Origin: Talpa occidentalis
Taxonomy: Eukaryota > Chordata > Mammalia > Eulipotyphla > Talpidae
Length of the DNA: 64,000 nucleotides
Assembly (NCBI RefSeq): GCF_014898055.3
Contig: NW_023603184.1
Location: 117,294,615-117,358,614, forward strand
Direction: 5' to 3'
The first letter of the stretch is position 1, and every line of letters begins with the position of its first letter. A model generated the notes under the pieces. The model was not told where the DNA came from. It saw only the letters and a list, made by a program, of their open reading frames with translations, and searched no databases. Positions 9,839 through 23,049 of the stretch are shown here, one piece after another. Made by a program: the position numbers and the translations under genes.

Positions 9839-12800
9839 TCGTAAACACTTAATCTAACATAGATCATTTTTCTAGAATTTACCATGTATGGAGCTACAGC
9901 ACAGATGAGATAACCATAGTTCTCATCTTCCTTCTTCTCTAGTTGGCAAAAGGACATTAATCATAAAATTATAATTTGTTGCAACTAGAATGGGTACTAC
10001 TAAGGAAAAGCAAATAGGGCCAGGATACCTATTTCTGCAACCTAATCTAAACTGATAGTTAAGAGAAGCCACACCAATGACATAGCATTTAAACTGGGAT
10101 CTGAAGCAAAAATAGGCCTTAGTCTGGTAAAGAATCAGAGAAGAATCTTTATCTCTGAAGGAGCTGAAGGTTCTGAAACTTGAAGAGCTCAGCATGATCT
10201 CAGAATGACATGAAAGCTAGTGAAACCATGAGAAACTCTTACATATTTTTCCACAAGGGACCTGTTTCTGAATTCCCTAATGTTTTTTATTTTCCTGTTT
10301 AATTTTAATTTTTGTATATGATAGAGACAAAATAATTGCTTAATTGAAGCCTGAGTGTTTTATGTTGGTAGGCCCAGCCTAATTATGCCTTCCCAAGCAT
10401 CAAACTTAGCCATAACTATATTTTCATTTGACAAAAAAAATGATTGCACACATTTGTATTAATAAGAACTCATTTGATTGCCAGACTGGAGCCATCAGAA
10501 ATTGCAGGAATCTCATAGGTCCAAGTTTTAAAATGTGTTATTGCTTGTGGTTAATAGCAGTAAAAAATGTGCATTTGTATTTAGTTTTCCATTCTTTACC
10601 AGATCAGTTGGGATCTTTCCAATTAATGAGGTTTTTTTAAAAAAACAGTAAGCCTATGTAAGTTCTGCTTCCTTCTTTGCAGTCCTCTAAAGAATTCCTA
10701 ATTTAAATTTGTTGAATTCTTTATGCAGGAGACTATTAAACATTTGTTTCAGAAAAAAAAAAAAGCAACAGTGAAGATTGCTGAACTATCTTCTAGGGGC
10801 CCTATCACTAAACAATGTACACATTACTTTTAGTTTAAGCATGAACAGATGTGGGTTTTTCCTTATTTATTTCGGCTAAGAACTATCACTATCATAGGCA
10901 ATTTGACAACCATTCTGCTTTAGGCCAAAGGGCTCAATAAATGTTTATTGCTATTGTCCTAGGCAGTCAGCTCTAAATTAGCATTCTTCTACTAGTACTA
11001 CTGACCTTTTACATCATGGCTTAAATATGGAAGTTCAAAGGAAAATTAGCAAGTGTAACATAGCTATTAAAAAAAAAAACAAGTTGTTTTAGTCTTTATA
11101 TTTCTTTTGGTATATTGCAAATCCTAATTACATATTCCATATGTTTTGTGAGGACACAAAACATTAAAAGAACTTTCTTGATTGTTTAGCTTAAAAGCTT
11201 TATTGCTAAACAGCAAATATATTCAGTCAACCATCTATCAAGTCAGCCATCATTTAAATGAACAGGGAAAAGTGTGACAAATAGATCTACTAAAATTGCT
11301 TCTTTTAAATCAGTAGCATCAGTACCAGTTGAAGTAGACTCTAATTGAAATGCATTTTCATGTGTTCAATTCATTCCAAACACAAGCTTTATGCAATTAC
11401 CTCGTTAGCCAAGAATGGGCAAACATGAAACCATTATTTCTGTTGACATTTCGAAGTTGGATATTATTGACATACACTGATTGATTGATTGCCTAAGCTA
11501 TGTAGATGTAGCCAATTTTTTAAAGTAAAACTGCAAATCTGCATGTGGCTTTTTGTTATATTATGATTTTTTAGTAGAATGTCATGCTTTCTCTGCCTTA
11601 TAACACTTTCCTATATCATAATATCCTGTTATTTCATTTTCCTTGGCTTTCTCTTTTTTACCAATCTGACTCTTAGTATTTTTGAAATTTAAAATATTCC
11701 CATCCTAACAATGAACTTTCCTCTTCTTTCATTTACTCTTTGTCATCTTATTCACAGTGACTGTCAGTTTTACTTGCCACTAAGTTACATAAAACAATAT
11801 ATTTATTTTGTTATTGAAATTTTTATTTTAATGCATTGAATAGAAGACAAAGCTATATGTAGTATATGATCTAACTGTAATCACTACATCACCTTCTTTC
11901 TCTTTACTAATATCCTAATCTTAAACTTATCATTTGATATTTTAATTCTGCGAATTTCCTAAATAACTTATATCTTCTCATTGTTATTATTAATTCCTTA
12001 ATAATTCAATTTTTTCTTATACTTAGTCTCCTTCCAATATGAATGAATGCTTAATAGATTGAAATTTAATAGTGTTTATACCACAGGTATTATTCGAGAA
12101 ATATTAGAAGGCTGTTTTCTCTTTCACTGTTCCACTGACTGTTTTAGTGGATGTAATTTTGACTTTTAATGAGTTATGAAGACATGTTAACATAAAATGG
12201 TTATCAAATCTCTATCAGTCTTTATTTTCAGCCTAAAACAGAATCCTAAGAGGCTAGAATATAAATCATAATTACTATTACAAATTATAATACATATATA
12301 ATTATAAATTATATATAATTACAAATATAATTACTATTATAATGGATGGGATTGGATAAGATACTTTAACAGAGAACAATTGTTTGCTCTCTAGGGTGGT
12401 GGAAAATTGGAAGCAGTTGGGAGAATCCATCAAAGGATGAGGTTGTCATCCTCTGGAACTTAGGCAAACATTAAGAGTCATTGCTAATTTTCTCATATTG
12501 CTTGAGACTGACAATGCAAGAAGGGTCTTCTATTATTCTTACCTTTCTTCTGTGCCTCCCACTATTTCACTTTGAATAACTCACATTTTCAACTCTTGAT
12601 ATCCTTCTGTCTACCACATTTCTTTATTTTTCTCATTTTCCTGTGAATCTAAATTGAATTTTCTAGCACAAATTATACACTCTTGTGAAAGTGTCTGGGC
12701 ACAAATGATTACAATGCTTAACCCCATGTCTAACAGGGAATACTGTTTCTAAACATGACCACATGTAAGCTTAAAATTCAGTTCTGTTGTGTAAGTACCA

Positions 12801-14769
12801 AGCTCGCAACCTACAATTAGTATGATTCATTGGTTTCCCCTTGGAAATAATAAATTTATACAGGATTGATTTTCCTCTTGACTTTTGCTAACATTTCTTT
12901 ATTTGTGGAAAAATCCTCTTTATATGCAATTGTTTACCATGATTTTTTAGTTTCCTAATAAAGTACTTCCTAAAATAATACTTATGCTTCCTGTTAATGC
13001 TTCAAGAATATGTTGACCAAAATTAACTTTTTATTATGTTCTTCTTCTCTCCTATACCTGAAATACAAATGCCCATCTGCTGGGTACATCTTCTGAAACT
13101 ATATCCAATAATACTTCATGAAAACAAAAATTGACTAACCGTTATCAATTTTCCACTGGAATAATATTTTTCACATTATAGTATTTTATTATATTGGGAA
13201 TATTATAATAGTCCCCAAAGTAAATTATTTTATAATGTTAAATGCATTATTAATAAATATTAGAAAACATTAAAGATATACCCTCTAGCTACACAGACAA
13301 TTTCTGGAAAAATACACAATAAAATATTGAGTGTTACTCTTCTAAGCAATGGACATAGAGTCTAGACTAGGAGATTTATTATTGTATACTTTTCATTGTT
13401 TCTTTAAATGGTCTGACTATTATGATAAAGCAAGTAATTGATTTTTATTTTTGAATAATAAATGATGAAGATCATGAACACTACATGACAAGTGAGGCAC
13501 AGACCTGTTTTGACTAATAACAAAACCCAACATAGCCATAAAACTTTTTTTGCTATAAAAACCACTTGTTTTCCAGAGTGTATTTCTATTGTGTGCATGC
13601 ACACACACACACAGGTGCACTCTATTTCACCTATTTACTAATAAATTGATCATCATTTTTAAAGTAATATGACTTCATATACATATATTTACTCATACGT
13701 CTGAATCATGGAGACATGTTACCATTATTTAGAAAAATATACAAATCTCTGACATATGATTGTATAGATTTGTCTCTAATATTGATTGTATTTCTGACTA
13801 GCTATTATTTTCACTCCTCAGAGACTAGTTTCCAAGACAGCTGTCCAGTGCCATCCGGAGATAGTACATGGCAGAAATATGTAGGACATCTGAGAGACTC
13901 CCAGAGAGTCTCTCTCTTTCTTTGATAGGTTAGTATTTCCCATAAACAAGAGCAGGCTATGTGATTCCTCTGGGGAAATGGAGGCAGAGACAACACCATG
14001 TACTCCTCAGCATGACAACTTCTCCTCTTTGCTAGGACAACCCTACCCAGACCTGCTGAGAGAAATACAGACAGTCACTTTTCAAAACAATTATGACTTT
14101 AATGCTCTTTGGAGATGAAATTCCTGGCTGAGAGTCTAAATAAAATGATTATATTTTAAACAATGAAGAATTCAGAAAACAATTTATGTTGGGAAGAAAA
14201 TAGAAATTGCCAGTGGTATTCTCATAATGTTAATTTGATTGCATGTTGGTCTACTTATAGCCAGATGTCCTCCTTTGCTGTTGAGCTCATTGAGAAATTA
14301 AGATTCCATGTATTTCTCTAATTGTTCCCTTGAAAGGAAAACTGTGTCTTTCTCACAATCATAGTCAAAGACAAAACCACACATATATGTTAATCTATAA
14401 GTCATCTTTACCAACAAAGGTCAAGAGATAACAGTATTAGTAATACTGTTTATTTAATAACGGAAATGTTTGAAGAAAGCAATTATATATTCTCCCCAAA
14501 AGTGTCAGCTAACCCTACTCTACTAAGGGAACTCTGGAAGTTACAACTTTGTTTCCTCACTTGTATGAGGGATCAGATACAAATAGTGGAAAAGTACTCT
14601 TGGCTAATATAATAATCTAGCCAGTAATCACTACAGAATTCCCAACTAACAAACCTATTTTTAAAAGTCAGAGGAGATTAAAAAAAACATACCATTTTAA
14701 TCAAAGACCAGGAAAAAAGCATGTCAAGTTGAGCCGTCTTTGTCCTAGGAAAGAGAGTGTTTATATGTA
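9839..14769. other. Unassigned AT-rich sequence
   Basis: This 4.9-kb stretch has no recognisable gene. It holds short A and T runs, an AT-rich palindromic patch near 12284-12345 and a short CA run at 13598-13614. The open frames at 9923-10195, 13404-13620 and 13716-13925 have no motif and no codon bias that I can see. Confidence 0.5.
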
Positions 14770-14787
14770 GAAATTTTGAGTACATCC

Positions 14788-15080
14788 AGGCCTCCTCTGG
14801 TGGCGCAGGTGGTTGAGCGCAGTGCTGTGAAGCTGTCTGCAGCCTCTGCGGCTCCAGTTCCATCCTTGCCAGCCGGCGATTGTCCCACGTGGCATGGCAG
14901 ACCTCTCCTGTCTCGCCCGCTGCTCTTCTCAGCAGTGACCTTGGTCTGTCTGCCTGTTCTGTTCTTCGCTCTGGCTCTGTGAATCCTCTCACCTTCCCGC
15001 GCATCTGGCGTGTACCCCATTTCTTGTATAAATAAATAAATCTTTAAAATAGAGAGAAAAGTCAAGCATTTAAAAAGAAA
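14788..15080 (+). mobile_element. tRNA-derived SINE with 17-bp TSD
   Basis: The full-length copy has head GGTGGCGCAGGTGGTTGAGCGC, a CpG-bearing body and an AAATAAATAAATCTTT tail. The direct repeats GAAATTTTGAGTACATC at 14770-14786 and 15081-15097 are identical. A non-SINE filler of about 30 bp (AGAGAGAAAAGTCAAGC region) between the tail and the right TSD suggests tail mutation or a templated addition. The open frames across it on either strand are incidental. Confidence 0.9.
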
Positions 15081-15097
15081 GAAATTTTGAGTACATC

Positions 15098-18000
15098 AAG
15101 AACACAATTTAATTAAAACTAATTTTAAAAAATCAACAAATGGTTTATATAATCAGTTGTCTACCAAAATGGTACTCTGTGATATTTTAGCTTCATCATT
15201 TTAAGGTAAAATTCAACATTTAATAAATTAACTTCATTTTTACCTTTTAAGGGTTTTAACTTGAAGCATTAGACCATTAAATTCCAAACTATTTTCTGCC
15301 TCTGTATAACTGAAAAAAGTTAAGGTGTTTAATTACCAGAATCCATAACTTTATTTAGATTTAGAGAAAGATGTCAATTATCTTATTTTCTAAAAAGAAC
15401 TAATCTAACTAATTACAGCCTTTTAATTGTATTTTATCAATATTATGATGCATGCTAACTTTCATTTAGATGGGTTCTTCCATTTGCTGATTCTTCATAA
15501 TTACTTTTGTGATATTATTTCTCTGATTCATATTAAACAATCCAAAAAAGCAGAAGAGAAAAAAATTGATGAGCTATTTTTTTATATTTATTTGAAGCTG
15601 AAAAAGGAAGTATTATTTACTTACAATAGGAAATCAAAATACATAAAACAATAACTATAAATAGGAAGTTTAAATCAATGAAACCATAAAAAGTTTATAA
15701 AAAAGATTTTAGGAAGAACCTTGAGAAAATCTAGAGGAGCGCTATCATAATGATAAGATAAAAAAAGAGGTCATATGATAAATAATTACAGGAATTGCAT
15801 ATCTGGTCTATAAGATCATAGATTTAAAGGAAATATAATTCATATATGTGTGTGTAAGCTGAATTTAATGTACGTAGGAATCCCAAAGCAGAAGTTCACA
15901 ACTAATTATAGAATAACCAAATTTATAAGGATGTGATTATTTTTGGTATTTCATAAAGTATATTGTTCTAACAGTTGCTTTCAAAAGTTTTTGATTTGTT
16001 CATTTATATCTAGTATTCCATTTTTGGTTTTAGACAGACCTCATTATCTCTCAATTGAATTACTATAATAGCTTCATTACTGACATGTAAGTTTCTAGTT
16101 ACCCAAACCTAATGTTTATCCTTTATTTTTGTTCTCCTTAGAACTTTCCAAAATAGTTTTTCCTTACCTTATATCAGTTTGATTCCATTTTGACACATGT
16201 CATAGTATTATTCAGCCATTTACTTATTGTTTAATTTCTCCCAGGAGAAAAATGCTCACAGTATTATATCCATTTCAATACCTGTGGCAATGAGACATTG
16301 TCTGGAATGCAGTTGTTGATAAATTTTTTTTTTATGGTAAAAAATGGAGATGCTCAAGTAAGAAGTAACTGCTGGTTTTTCAGGGATGTTAGAAGAATTG
16401 GCTATATTGACATGGTGCTAGATTTGGGAGCTCCCAAGAACAACAGCAAAAACTAAGATTTCATGATTGCAAAGTAATTTTAGAAAATCAGATCTCCAAA
16501 CTACATACACACAAACTCATATAAATATGCTTGCACAACTGCAACATCAACACATAAAACTTGCACCAGAGAAAACTATTAAAGTCAGCAATTTTCTTGA
16601 AGTAATTAGCAGTGGAGACATTTAGACATTTTCGTGCTGTCTCTTTTTGCCAAGTTGATGGCAGAAAAATCACTGAAAAAACAGATGAACATAATGTGGT
16701 AAGAAATGTAGGTATTCATTGGACATGTTTGACTAATTAGTGTGGTAAAACAAAGTTCCAAAAATTCAAACAACTTTTTTTAACCAATAAATGGCACTAA
16801 TTTTGTTATTAAATAACAACAGCACATCCAATTATTTACTGCTTAAGAAAAAATGGAGATTTTGTAAAAATCTGTAGAGAGCAAAATATGTATGTCATAA
16901 CTCCTGAATTGTAATTAGGTGTTTTAAAAAGAGCTCTCAGAAACACATGAGTTTAAACATAAAGGGGAAACAGATTATATTGATTTTTGGTTTCAATTGA
17001 GTGCAGATGAAAGCAACATATATTTAGTACTGACAAATAAGCATAAATGAAAAAGAAGTATGTAAAAGTAGAAGTTTATATATTCATTTAAGATTTATAT
17101 AAAACTCAACATTTGATTTTGTTATAGAGCAGTATTTAAATATGATCAAATGTTTATTATATTTTGGTTTTCTGTCATTCTATTTTACCCAAAATTTATA
17201 AATATATAATATAAATAATATGTATTAAAAACAACAATAATCAGTGTAATTTAATGTTGCCTGTGATAGAGAAATATTTGAACCCAGTGTTAACAACATA
17301 GTTGAGAAAATTGTATTAGCAGTCTAAGGCTATTATTTCTATTGTGACAATATATTTTTTCTCTCTACTTAAAGAACAGTATTTTGTAGGATAAGAGATG
17401 TACAGATGGAGGTGGACAGTGGCATCTTCACTCTTAAATTATCTCTTTAGAACTTAATTCCCAGATGTTTACCTCTCATCTCCCCTACTATCTGGAGGAG
17501 AACTTGCCATTTTCTGTCAATGAGTCATATACTGTCTTGTGATAGTTGGAGAAAATGCAAAGCTACAGTTAGATATAGTATGAGTCATTGACAGACAATG
17601 GAAAATCCCAAGATGATACACTCAGAGCTGCTTTGCATTTTGAAGAATACTGATCATTCTTTTTTTCTTGGCAATATCTTCCAACTACTCAAGGTAGTAC
17701 TTCCTCATCAAACAAGGCAATTTGAAAACAGGTAACTCATTGAAAGTGATAGATAAATATTTTTTGAAGCTATTTTGTGAGCTATTTTATTATTTATTAT
17801 TGAAGTTCCATTATTTTACAAATTAGGATCTCCTCCCTTGGGCATAGTCAACCTAGCACTCCCACCACCAATATTTTAAATACAAGCTATCAAGCTATCT
17901 TTTTTTTTTTTCTAGCATCCTTCACCTTTCATTGTCAACCGTTTTTACTGTACATGCTGAAAATTTTTTCTCTATTCTCCAGGTACACTATATATATTAT

Positions 18001-19199
18001 ACTTGACAAGGCATAAAAGTAGACAGCTTTTTTTTTTTTTCTGATTCTCTATATTCATGGCACATAGAATGAGTTCCTCTCACTACATTGGGTCATCTAT
18101 TTCAGATTTCCAAACAGCCTCATCCCAAGGCATCAATGTGAGAACTGTACTTTAACCATGTGCCAAAACAGAGCATCTTTGGAGGCAGGTGCTACATTAA
18201 AATGCAGATAATTTGAAAATGCTATTTCCCCACAATGAAACATTTAAAAGTAGATACTGTACATATAGCTCATGTTATATTAATGTGCACAAGGAAAACA
18301 GCTTAATAATCTAATGTTATGATATATTAGAGGTTATCACAGAACAAAAAATGTGCAAACACAAAAATTCATTTAGCCTAAAGCAACCATTGATATTTAA
18401 ACCTTAGATATCTGAATTTTCAAAAACATATATGAAGTTACTGAAGTTTTAGCCTGACTAAAAATTTCTGGGATACCACGAGGAAATGTTCTTCAGATAT
18501 TTAACATACAATAAATATACAATAAAGGGTACAGATACATAGTGTGTTACTTAGAGGAAAAGCTAACAATAGTAAATGTCATTTGCAGGAATAAAGACTT
18601 GCATATAATATAAATCAATCTTTTATCCTGTGAGGAAACCTGATGTCAAAGGGATAATAATGTCCTCCTGACATTGACTAAAGAACTGTGTTGCTTATCT
18701 GTCCTAAGTATCAGATTCTATGTTCCACCAAGGAAGGGTTTTTTTTTTTACTTTGTCTACTGCTATCTTCTTCCCTGTGCCCAGAACGGTGTATGCCCCA
18801 TGGTAGACACTCCATTTGTACCACAGTGAATAAAAAAGAATAAGGACTTTGAAAATTTTAATAGAATATCTTTTAATTTTTTTTAATTTCATGTCTTTGC
18901 TTATAATCAGAGACTTTAAAGAAAATTAAACTAATTTTAATTGTACTTTTAAAACAAGTGATTTTAAGGTAGTCAATAAAAACACATGAAAGACTGATTA
19001 AATAATGTTCAAAGTTGCTTTTATCCTCCTTTTAATTTTTGTTAATATTACCAGTAGCTAAAAATGAATAGGAAATGAAATTCAGAATGTTGGCACTGAT
19101 CATTGTAGATGATGTCTAATTAGGCATTTCCCCTTTGATGTATCATGTGCAAACTAAATGACTACCTAGATGATTGTTTTTACAACAAAGTTTTTCTAT
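15098..19199. other. Unassigned AT-rich sequence
   Basis: No gene is recognised in 4.1 kb. The stretch contains several T or A runs and the inverted-repeat structure at 17507-17642, which is listed separately. Confidence 0.5.
17507..17642. repeat. Two interleaved inverted repeats (order A, B, A', B')
   Basis: Arm A (17507-17529) pairs with A' (17579-17601) at 21 of 23 positions. Arm B (17551-17563, GAAAATGCAAAGC) pairs with B' (17630-17642) at 12 of 13. The arms alternate, so both stems together would form a pseudoknot-like fold. TGAGTCAT, a perfect AP-1/TRE-type octamer, is present in direct orientation in both A (17521-17528) and A' (17581-17588). The cause is unknown: a remnant of a foldback transposon, or a regulatory or RNA structure, are both possible. 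Confidence 0.7.
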
Positions 19200-19720
19200 C
19201 AGATTACCACAAAGGTTATCAGCTCTCTACTGTTGTGTGATGAGTTATTGTGAAATTTGGCAACTTAAAAATGCCAGTAAATAAATATTATCTCACATAC
19301 TCTGAGGGTCAGGAATCCAGGAATGGCTTTGCTGGGTGGTTCTGGGTCACAAGTTGCAGCAAAGCTGTCAACTGGAACTGCTGTCAGTTGATGCTTGACT
19401 AATTCATGTTGTTGGCAGGACAGTTTCTCAGTTCTGAGTTCTGAGTTTCCTGAGTTTCACACCAGGGGAGAGACAAGAAAAAGCAGGAGAGGGAGAAAAG
19501 GGGGAGGGAGTTGGAGGGGCAGGACTGGGAGAGACAGGAGAGGGAAAGAGATAGAGAAACAGAGACAGAGAGAATTTGCATAGGTGTTGCAGATGCAGGT
19601 TGCAGTTTTGTAACCTGGTCCTAGAAGTGGAATATTTATTACACGTTATTGCTCACACAACTTATCCCTTGTACAGCGTGGGAGGGGACCTATAGAAGAG
19701 CCGGGAGTTACTAGGGGCCA
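19200..19720 (+). mobile_element. Ancient mammal-wide interspersed repeat
   Basis: The order of motifs (GTTATCAGCTCTCTACTGTTG, a TATTATCTCACA block, GGGTCAGGAATCCAGGAATG, GCTGGGTGGTTCTGG, TGTTGGCAGGACAG, GGGAGGGGACCTATAG, GGGGCCATCATGGAGG) follows a repeat consensus I know to be spread through mammals. I cannot name its family with certainty. A GA-rich low-complexity stretch (19470-19580) lies inside it and looks like a local expansion. Confidence 0.6.
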
Positions 19721-20488
19721 TCATGGAGGATGCTTTTATAGAAATTATTTGATCAATAATTTCTTAACTACTGAAGTTTTAGTCTGATTTAAAATGTTGG
19801 GAGTGGGTGGGGTGCCACAAGGAACTATTCTTCAGATATTTAGGGGAAACACCAGATTGAGCACATAATTAAAGGAAGGGATTTGCAAACCATGATGAGG
19901 GTAGTGGGAGCCATAAATATTTTAGAGTTTATTTGTCTAAATGGTCAAATAGTGTTCTTCATATCTGTGTGATGTTTTTATCTCCTTTTGATGAAAAATT
20001 ATTTATGTTTCAAAATAAAAGGAGGCATAAAAGAGGTGACTGTTTTCATGGCATATTATGTGCCGCAGTTTTTGAAGGAAATAACAAGAATTAATAGTTC
20101 AGAATATCAAAATAGGTTCTTTCAAAACAATAGAGTACATAGCAAAAATATACCTATGTTGGCTCCTCATCTAAAGGTTCAAGTAGTTGAAATAGATAAA
20201 GGACTGATTCTAGATCTGTTTCTTTTATAATGCATACATGTAGTATTAAAATATTATTCTCATGATTATTAATATCATCAAGCTAGCAGAAGATTGTTCT
20301 TTTAGCTGTGGATCAAAAGAAAGATTCTTTTCAGTTTCAATTCAAACGTAACAATTCCTAGGCAATTTTTCTAGAAATACATATTCTCCTCAAGTGTAAT
20401 ATCCTTGGGAATAATAGCCATGGAACAAAATGCTGGGTTTGTAAAACATTTTGAGCTCTGTGGGGAACAAAAGTTGCAAGGAAAGTAC
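19721..20488. other. Unassigned sequence
   Basis: No repeat or conserved coding segment is recognised. The 80-codon open frame at 19988-20230 has no motif. Confidence 0.4.
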
Positions 20489-20557
20489 AAAGTATTATTA
20501 GCAGCAGATTCACAATTTATTCTTATTCTCTCTCCAATTCCTTTCCTCTGTCCTAAG

Positions 20558-20700
20558 GGAAGAAAGTTCCAATAAAGACAAGGAAAGAGCCCCAGTCGTT
20601 AAGTCTGGCTATGTCCCTCGGGTGAAGCCTCCTCTGGGATCCAAGGAGCAAGGGGATCCTCAGGATTCTTAGTTTTCAACAATAAAAATTGTGTCCAACA
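20558..20700 (+). pseudogene. Candidate terminal exon or end of a retrocopied mRNA
   Basis: A long pyrimidine tract (about 20515-20555) ends in CTGTCCTAAG, a good 3' splice site. From 20558 a frame of about 37 codons runs to TAG at 20670-20672. The product is charged and proline-rich (part reads KSGYVPRVKPPLGSKEQG) and looks protein-like. AATAAA follows at 20681-20686, 9 bases after the stop. The A-rich AATTTAAAAAGAAAAAAAG after 20700 could be a decayed poly(A) tail, and AAAGTATT occurs at both 20489-20496 and 20716-20723. The block could thus be a genuine last exon, or a 5'-truncated retrocopy of an mRNA 3' end. I do not recognise the gene. Confidence 0.35.
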
Positions 20701-20897
20701 AATTTAAAAAGAAAAAAAGTATTTGCTTAAAGAATATTGGGCAATTCAGAGAATTCCTAGTAGATCTAGAGAATTGGGCTTGGTGCATATTGGCTAAGGA
20801 TAATTTCAGACTAAAGAAATGAGGGAGAAGGAACCATGACTCCCCAATTAACAGTAACCTTTTCCCCGGCCTTTATCATATATATATCCTCATATAT

Positions 20898-21166
20898 TTT
20901 TTTAAAGATTTATTTATTTATGCATACAAGAGCTGGGGTGTAGGCCAGAGGGGTGTGTGTGTGTGAGAGAGGATTCTCCAGAGACAGAGCAGGGAGCAGA
21001 ATAGGTGGATTGACTAAAATACACTGCTGAGGGGAGCAGAGAACTAGACAGGAGAGGTCTGCTGTGCCATGTGGGCAGTTTCCTGGCCGGGATTGCACTC
21101 ATGCTGCAGTGGCTGCGATAGCTTCATAATGCTGAGACTTAACCCCTTGCGCCACCAGGGAAGGCC
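20898..21166 (-). mobile_element. tRNA-derived SINE, antisense
   Basis: The copy starts with the antisense tail AAGATTTATTTATTTATGCATAC and ends with the antisense head GCGCCACCAGGGAAGGCC. TATCCTCATA (20885-20894) and TATCCTCACA (21169-21178) mark the TSD. Its older-subfamily head reads TTAACCCCTTGCGCC in antisense. Confidence 0.9.
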
Positions 21167-21383
21167 TGTATCCTCACATTATGTGCCCATAGACTAAAAC
21201 ACATCAGCAGAAAAAATTATCTTTATCTTCATAATTCAATATGAACTCAAGGAGACATATTGAACATTGGACCAGATATTGACTTAGGTATTGGAAATAA
21301 AGTCATAAGAAATCAACCAAAAACAAAGCAATGCCCAGATGAGATTATATTCTAAAGGATTTTATCAGTTAAAATATTGTTGA

Positions 21384-21653
21384 GGGCCTCCCCTGGTGGC
21401 ATAGCGGTTGAGCGCTGGACTGCAAAGCTGCCTGCAGCCTCTGCAGCGCCGGTTATCCCCGGCTGCTCCCCGCCACCTGAGGAGGGTCCCACATGGCGCG
21501 CAGACCTCTCCTGCTGCCCGCTGCTCCCCTCAGCAGTGTACTTCGGTCCTTCTGCCTGCTCTGCTCCCCACTCTGGCTCCGGTGAATTCTCTCACCCTCC
21601 CACACTTCTGACTATACCCAGTGCTTGTATAAATAAATAAATAAATCTTAAAA
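21384..21653 (+). mobile_element. tRNA-derived SINE
   Basis: Full-length copy of the GCGGTTGAGCGCTGGACTGC head subfamily with an AAATAAATAAATAAATCTT tail. TSD AAAATATTGTTGA (21371-21383) and AAAATTTGTTGA (about 21654-21665). Confidence 0.9.
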
Positions 21654-21665
21654 AAAATTTGTTGA

Positions 21666-23049
21666 TACTGTTTTTATCAATTAAATTTCAAATACATTCA
21701 CCTCATGAAGTTTATTGTGCTCCACTTATATTTCCAATTCTGTGGCATTGTTGGGTATGGTAGAAGCCAGTCTCTGTATAGACCTCTTCAGAATGCTCCC
21801 ATAATACCAGGCACAATAAAAGAATAATAAGACCTTATATAAAATTTAAAAACTTCTCTTCACAATACAATGATATGCAAAACCTTTATTGTTAAAGATA
21901 GTGTTATGGTCTAAAAGTAGTAAATCTAAGTATTTTCAGTCATTACACATAAGAGTTTCAGTAACCACACATATCACTGTTCTATGAACTGATGCATACT
22001 TATAATCAGTAGTTCAGTAATTTATACTCTCCTATGAATTAGCAAAATGTTTTCCTATGGAAGGGACAGTAGAGTCTGGATATTTTTAGCAGACCCTCTG
22101 GAAATTATATAATCAGTCTAACACATGTTAAAGAGGGAACATGATTCTTTAATACTTTATTTACTTCAAATTGATTTGAAATCTGTTGGAATCAGATGAC
22201 TAAACCTTTCTAGATAGCTAGATCAGGGGAACAGAGCATTTATGAGGGCTCTTAGATTGGGAGGAAAATCTTATTACATCTGACTCATGATTTTCTCATA
22301 TAAACTCAAACAGGATATTTCCCACAATGTATCATTTCTGAAAAATAATTATTTAGCAAGTCAATAAAATATAAGCCAGATGGAGGGCTTAGAAAGTGCA
22401 GGGAGAGATAGGTAACTTTGGTGCAGAAAAAGCAAGATGTCGCAATTAAAGCATATCATTGAACCTAGAATTTGAAAACAATTTTGTGAGGCAAGACTTA
22501 AACCTAAGAGCTACAACATGGTCGAGAAGGAGATTTAGAAACACTCCAAAATTCAGTGGTATATAATCAGAAATATCTTCCATGTAATTCCACCACAACA
22601 TTTTGTCACCCTCTTTTATCCCAATCTTCTGCTTGTTTCTGGAAGAAAACTGCTGGTGGTCTTAGCAAGTCCAGCCCCTTTATTAATTCATCAAATCTTA
22701 TTTCCTTGTTTCAACTCAAGGACACCTCTCCAATAATTGTTCTAGATGACTTTTATGGTATTTATGTTATAGTTACATACTGCAATCTTTCTAATAATAC
22801 AATAGCAGATTTTTGGAATCCAATTTTCCCTGCTGCTCTAAGCAAGCACATTTCTCTGTTCCCTTTTGCTGCACATATCAAAAAGGTGTTTCTAATTCAT
22901 CTTCTTGGTTATTCACATAAGCTTACTCTAATATTTCTCTCTGTCCAAACAATTTTATTAAAGATACTATCAAGCCTCAAACATATATGTATACATTACG
23001 CGTGTGTGTGTATATATATATAAAAGTAAGTAGACAATACCCAGTCCTT
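21666..23049. other. Unassigned sequence with a chance long open frame
   Basis: This holds the 155-codon frame 22556-23023 (plus), which ends in a TG/TA microsatellite (22998-23022). It has no domain or conserved-looking block, and I treat it as chance. Nothing else is recognised. Confidence 0.45.

Noticed and set aside
14678..15065. Overlapping 106- and 108-codon minus-strand frames
   Set aside because: They are the antisense strand of a SINE. Similar peptides recur at 24211-24654, 48798-49121 and 51539-51823 for the same reason.
22556..23023. 155-codon plus-strand open frame
   Set aside because: No domain, no upstream exon signals, ends in a TG/TA microsatellite, AT-driven composition.
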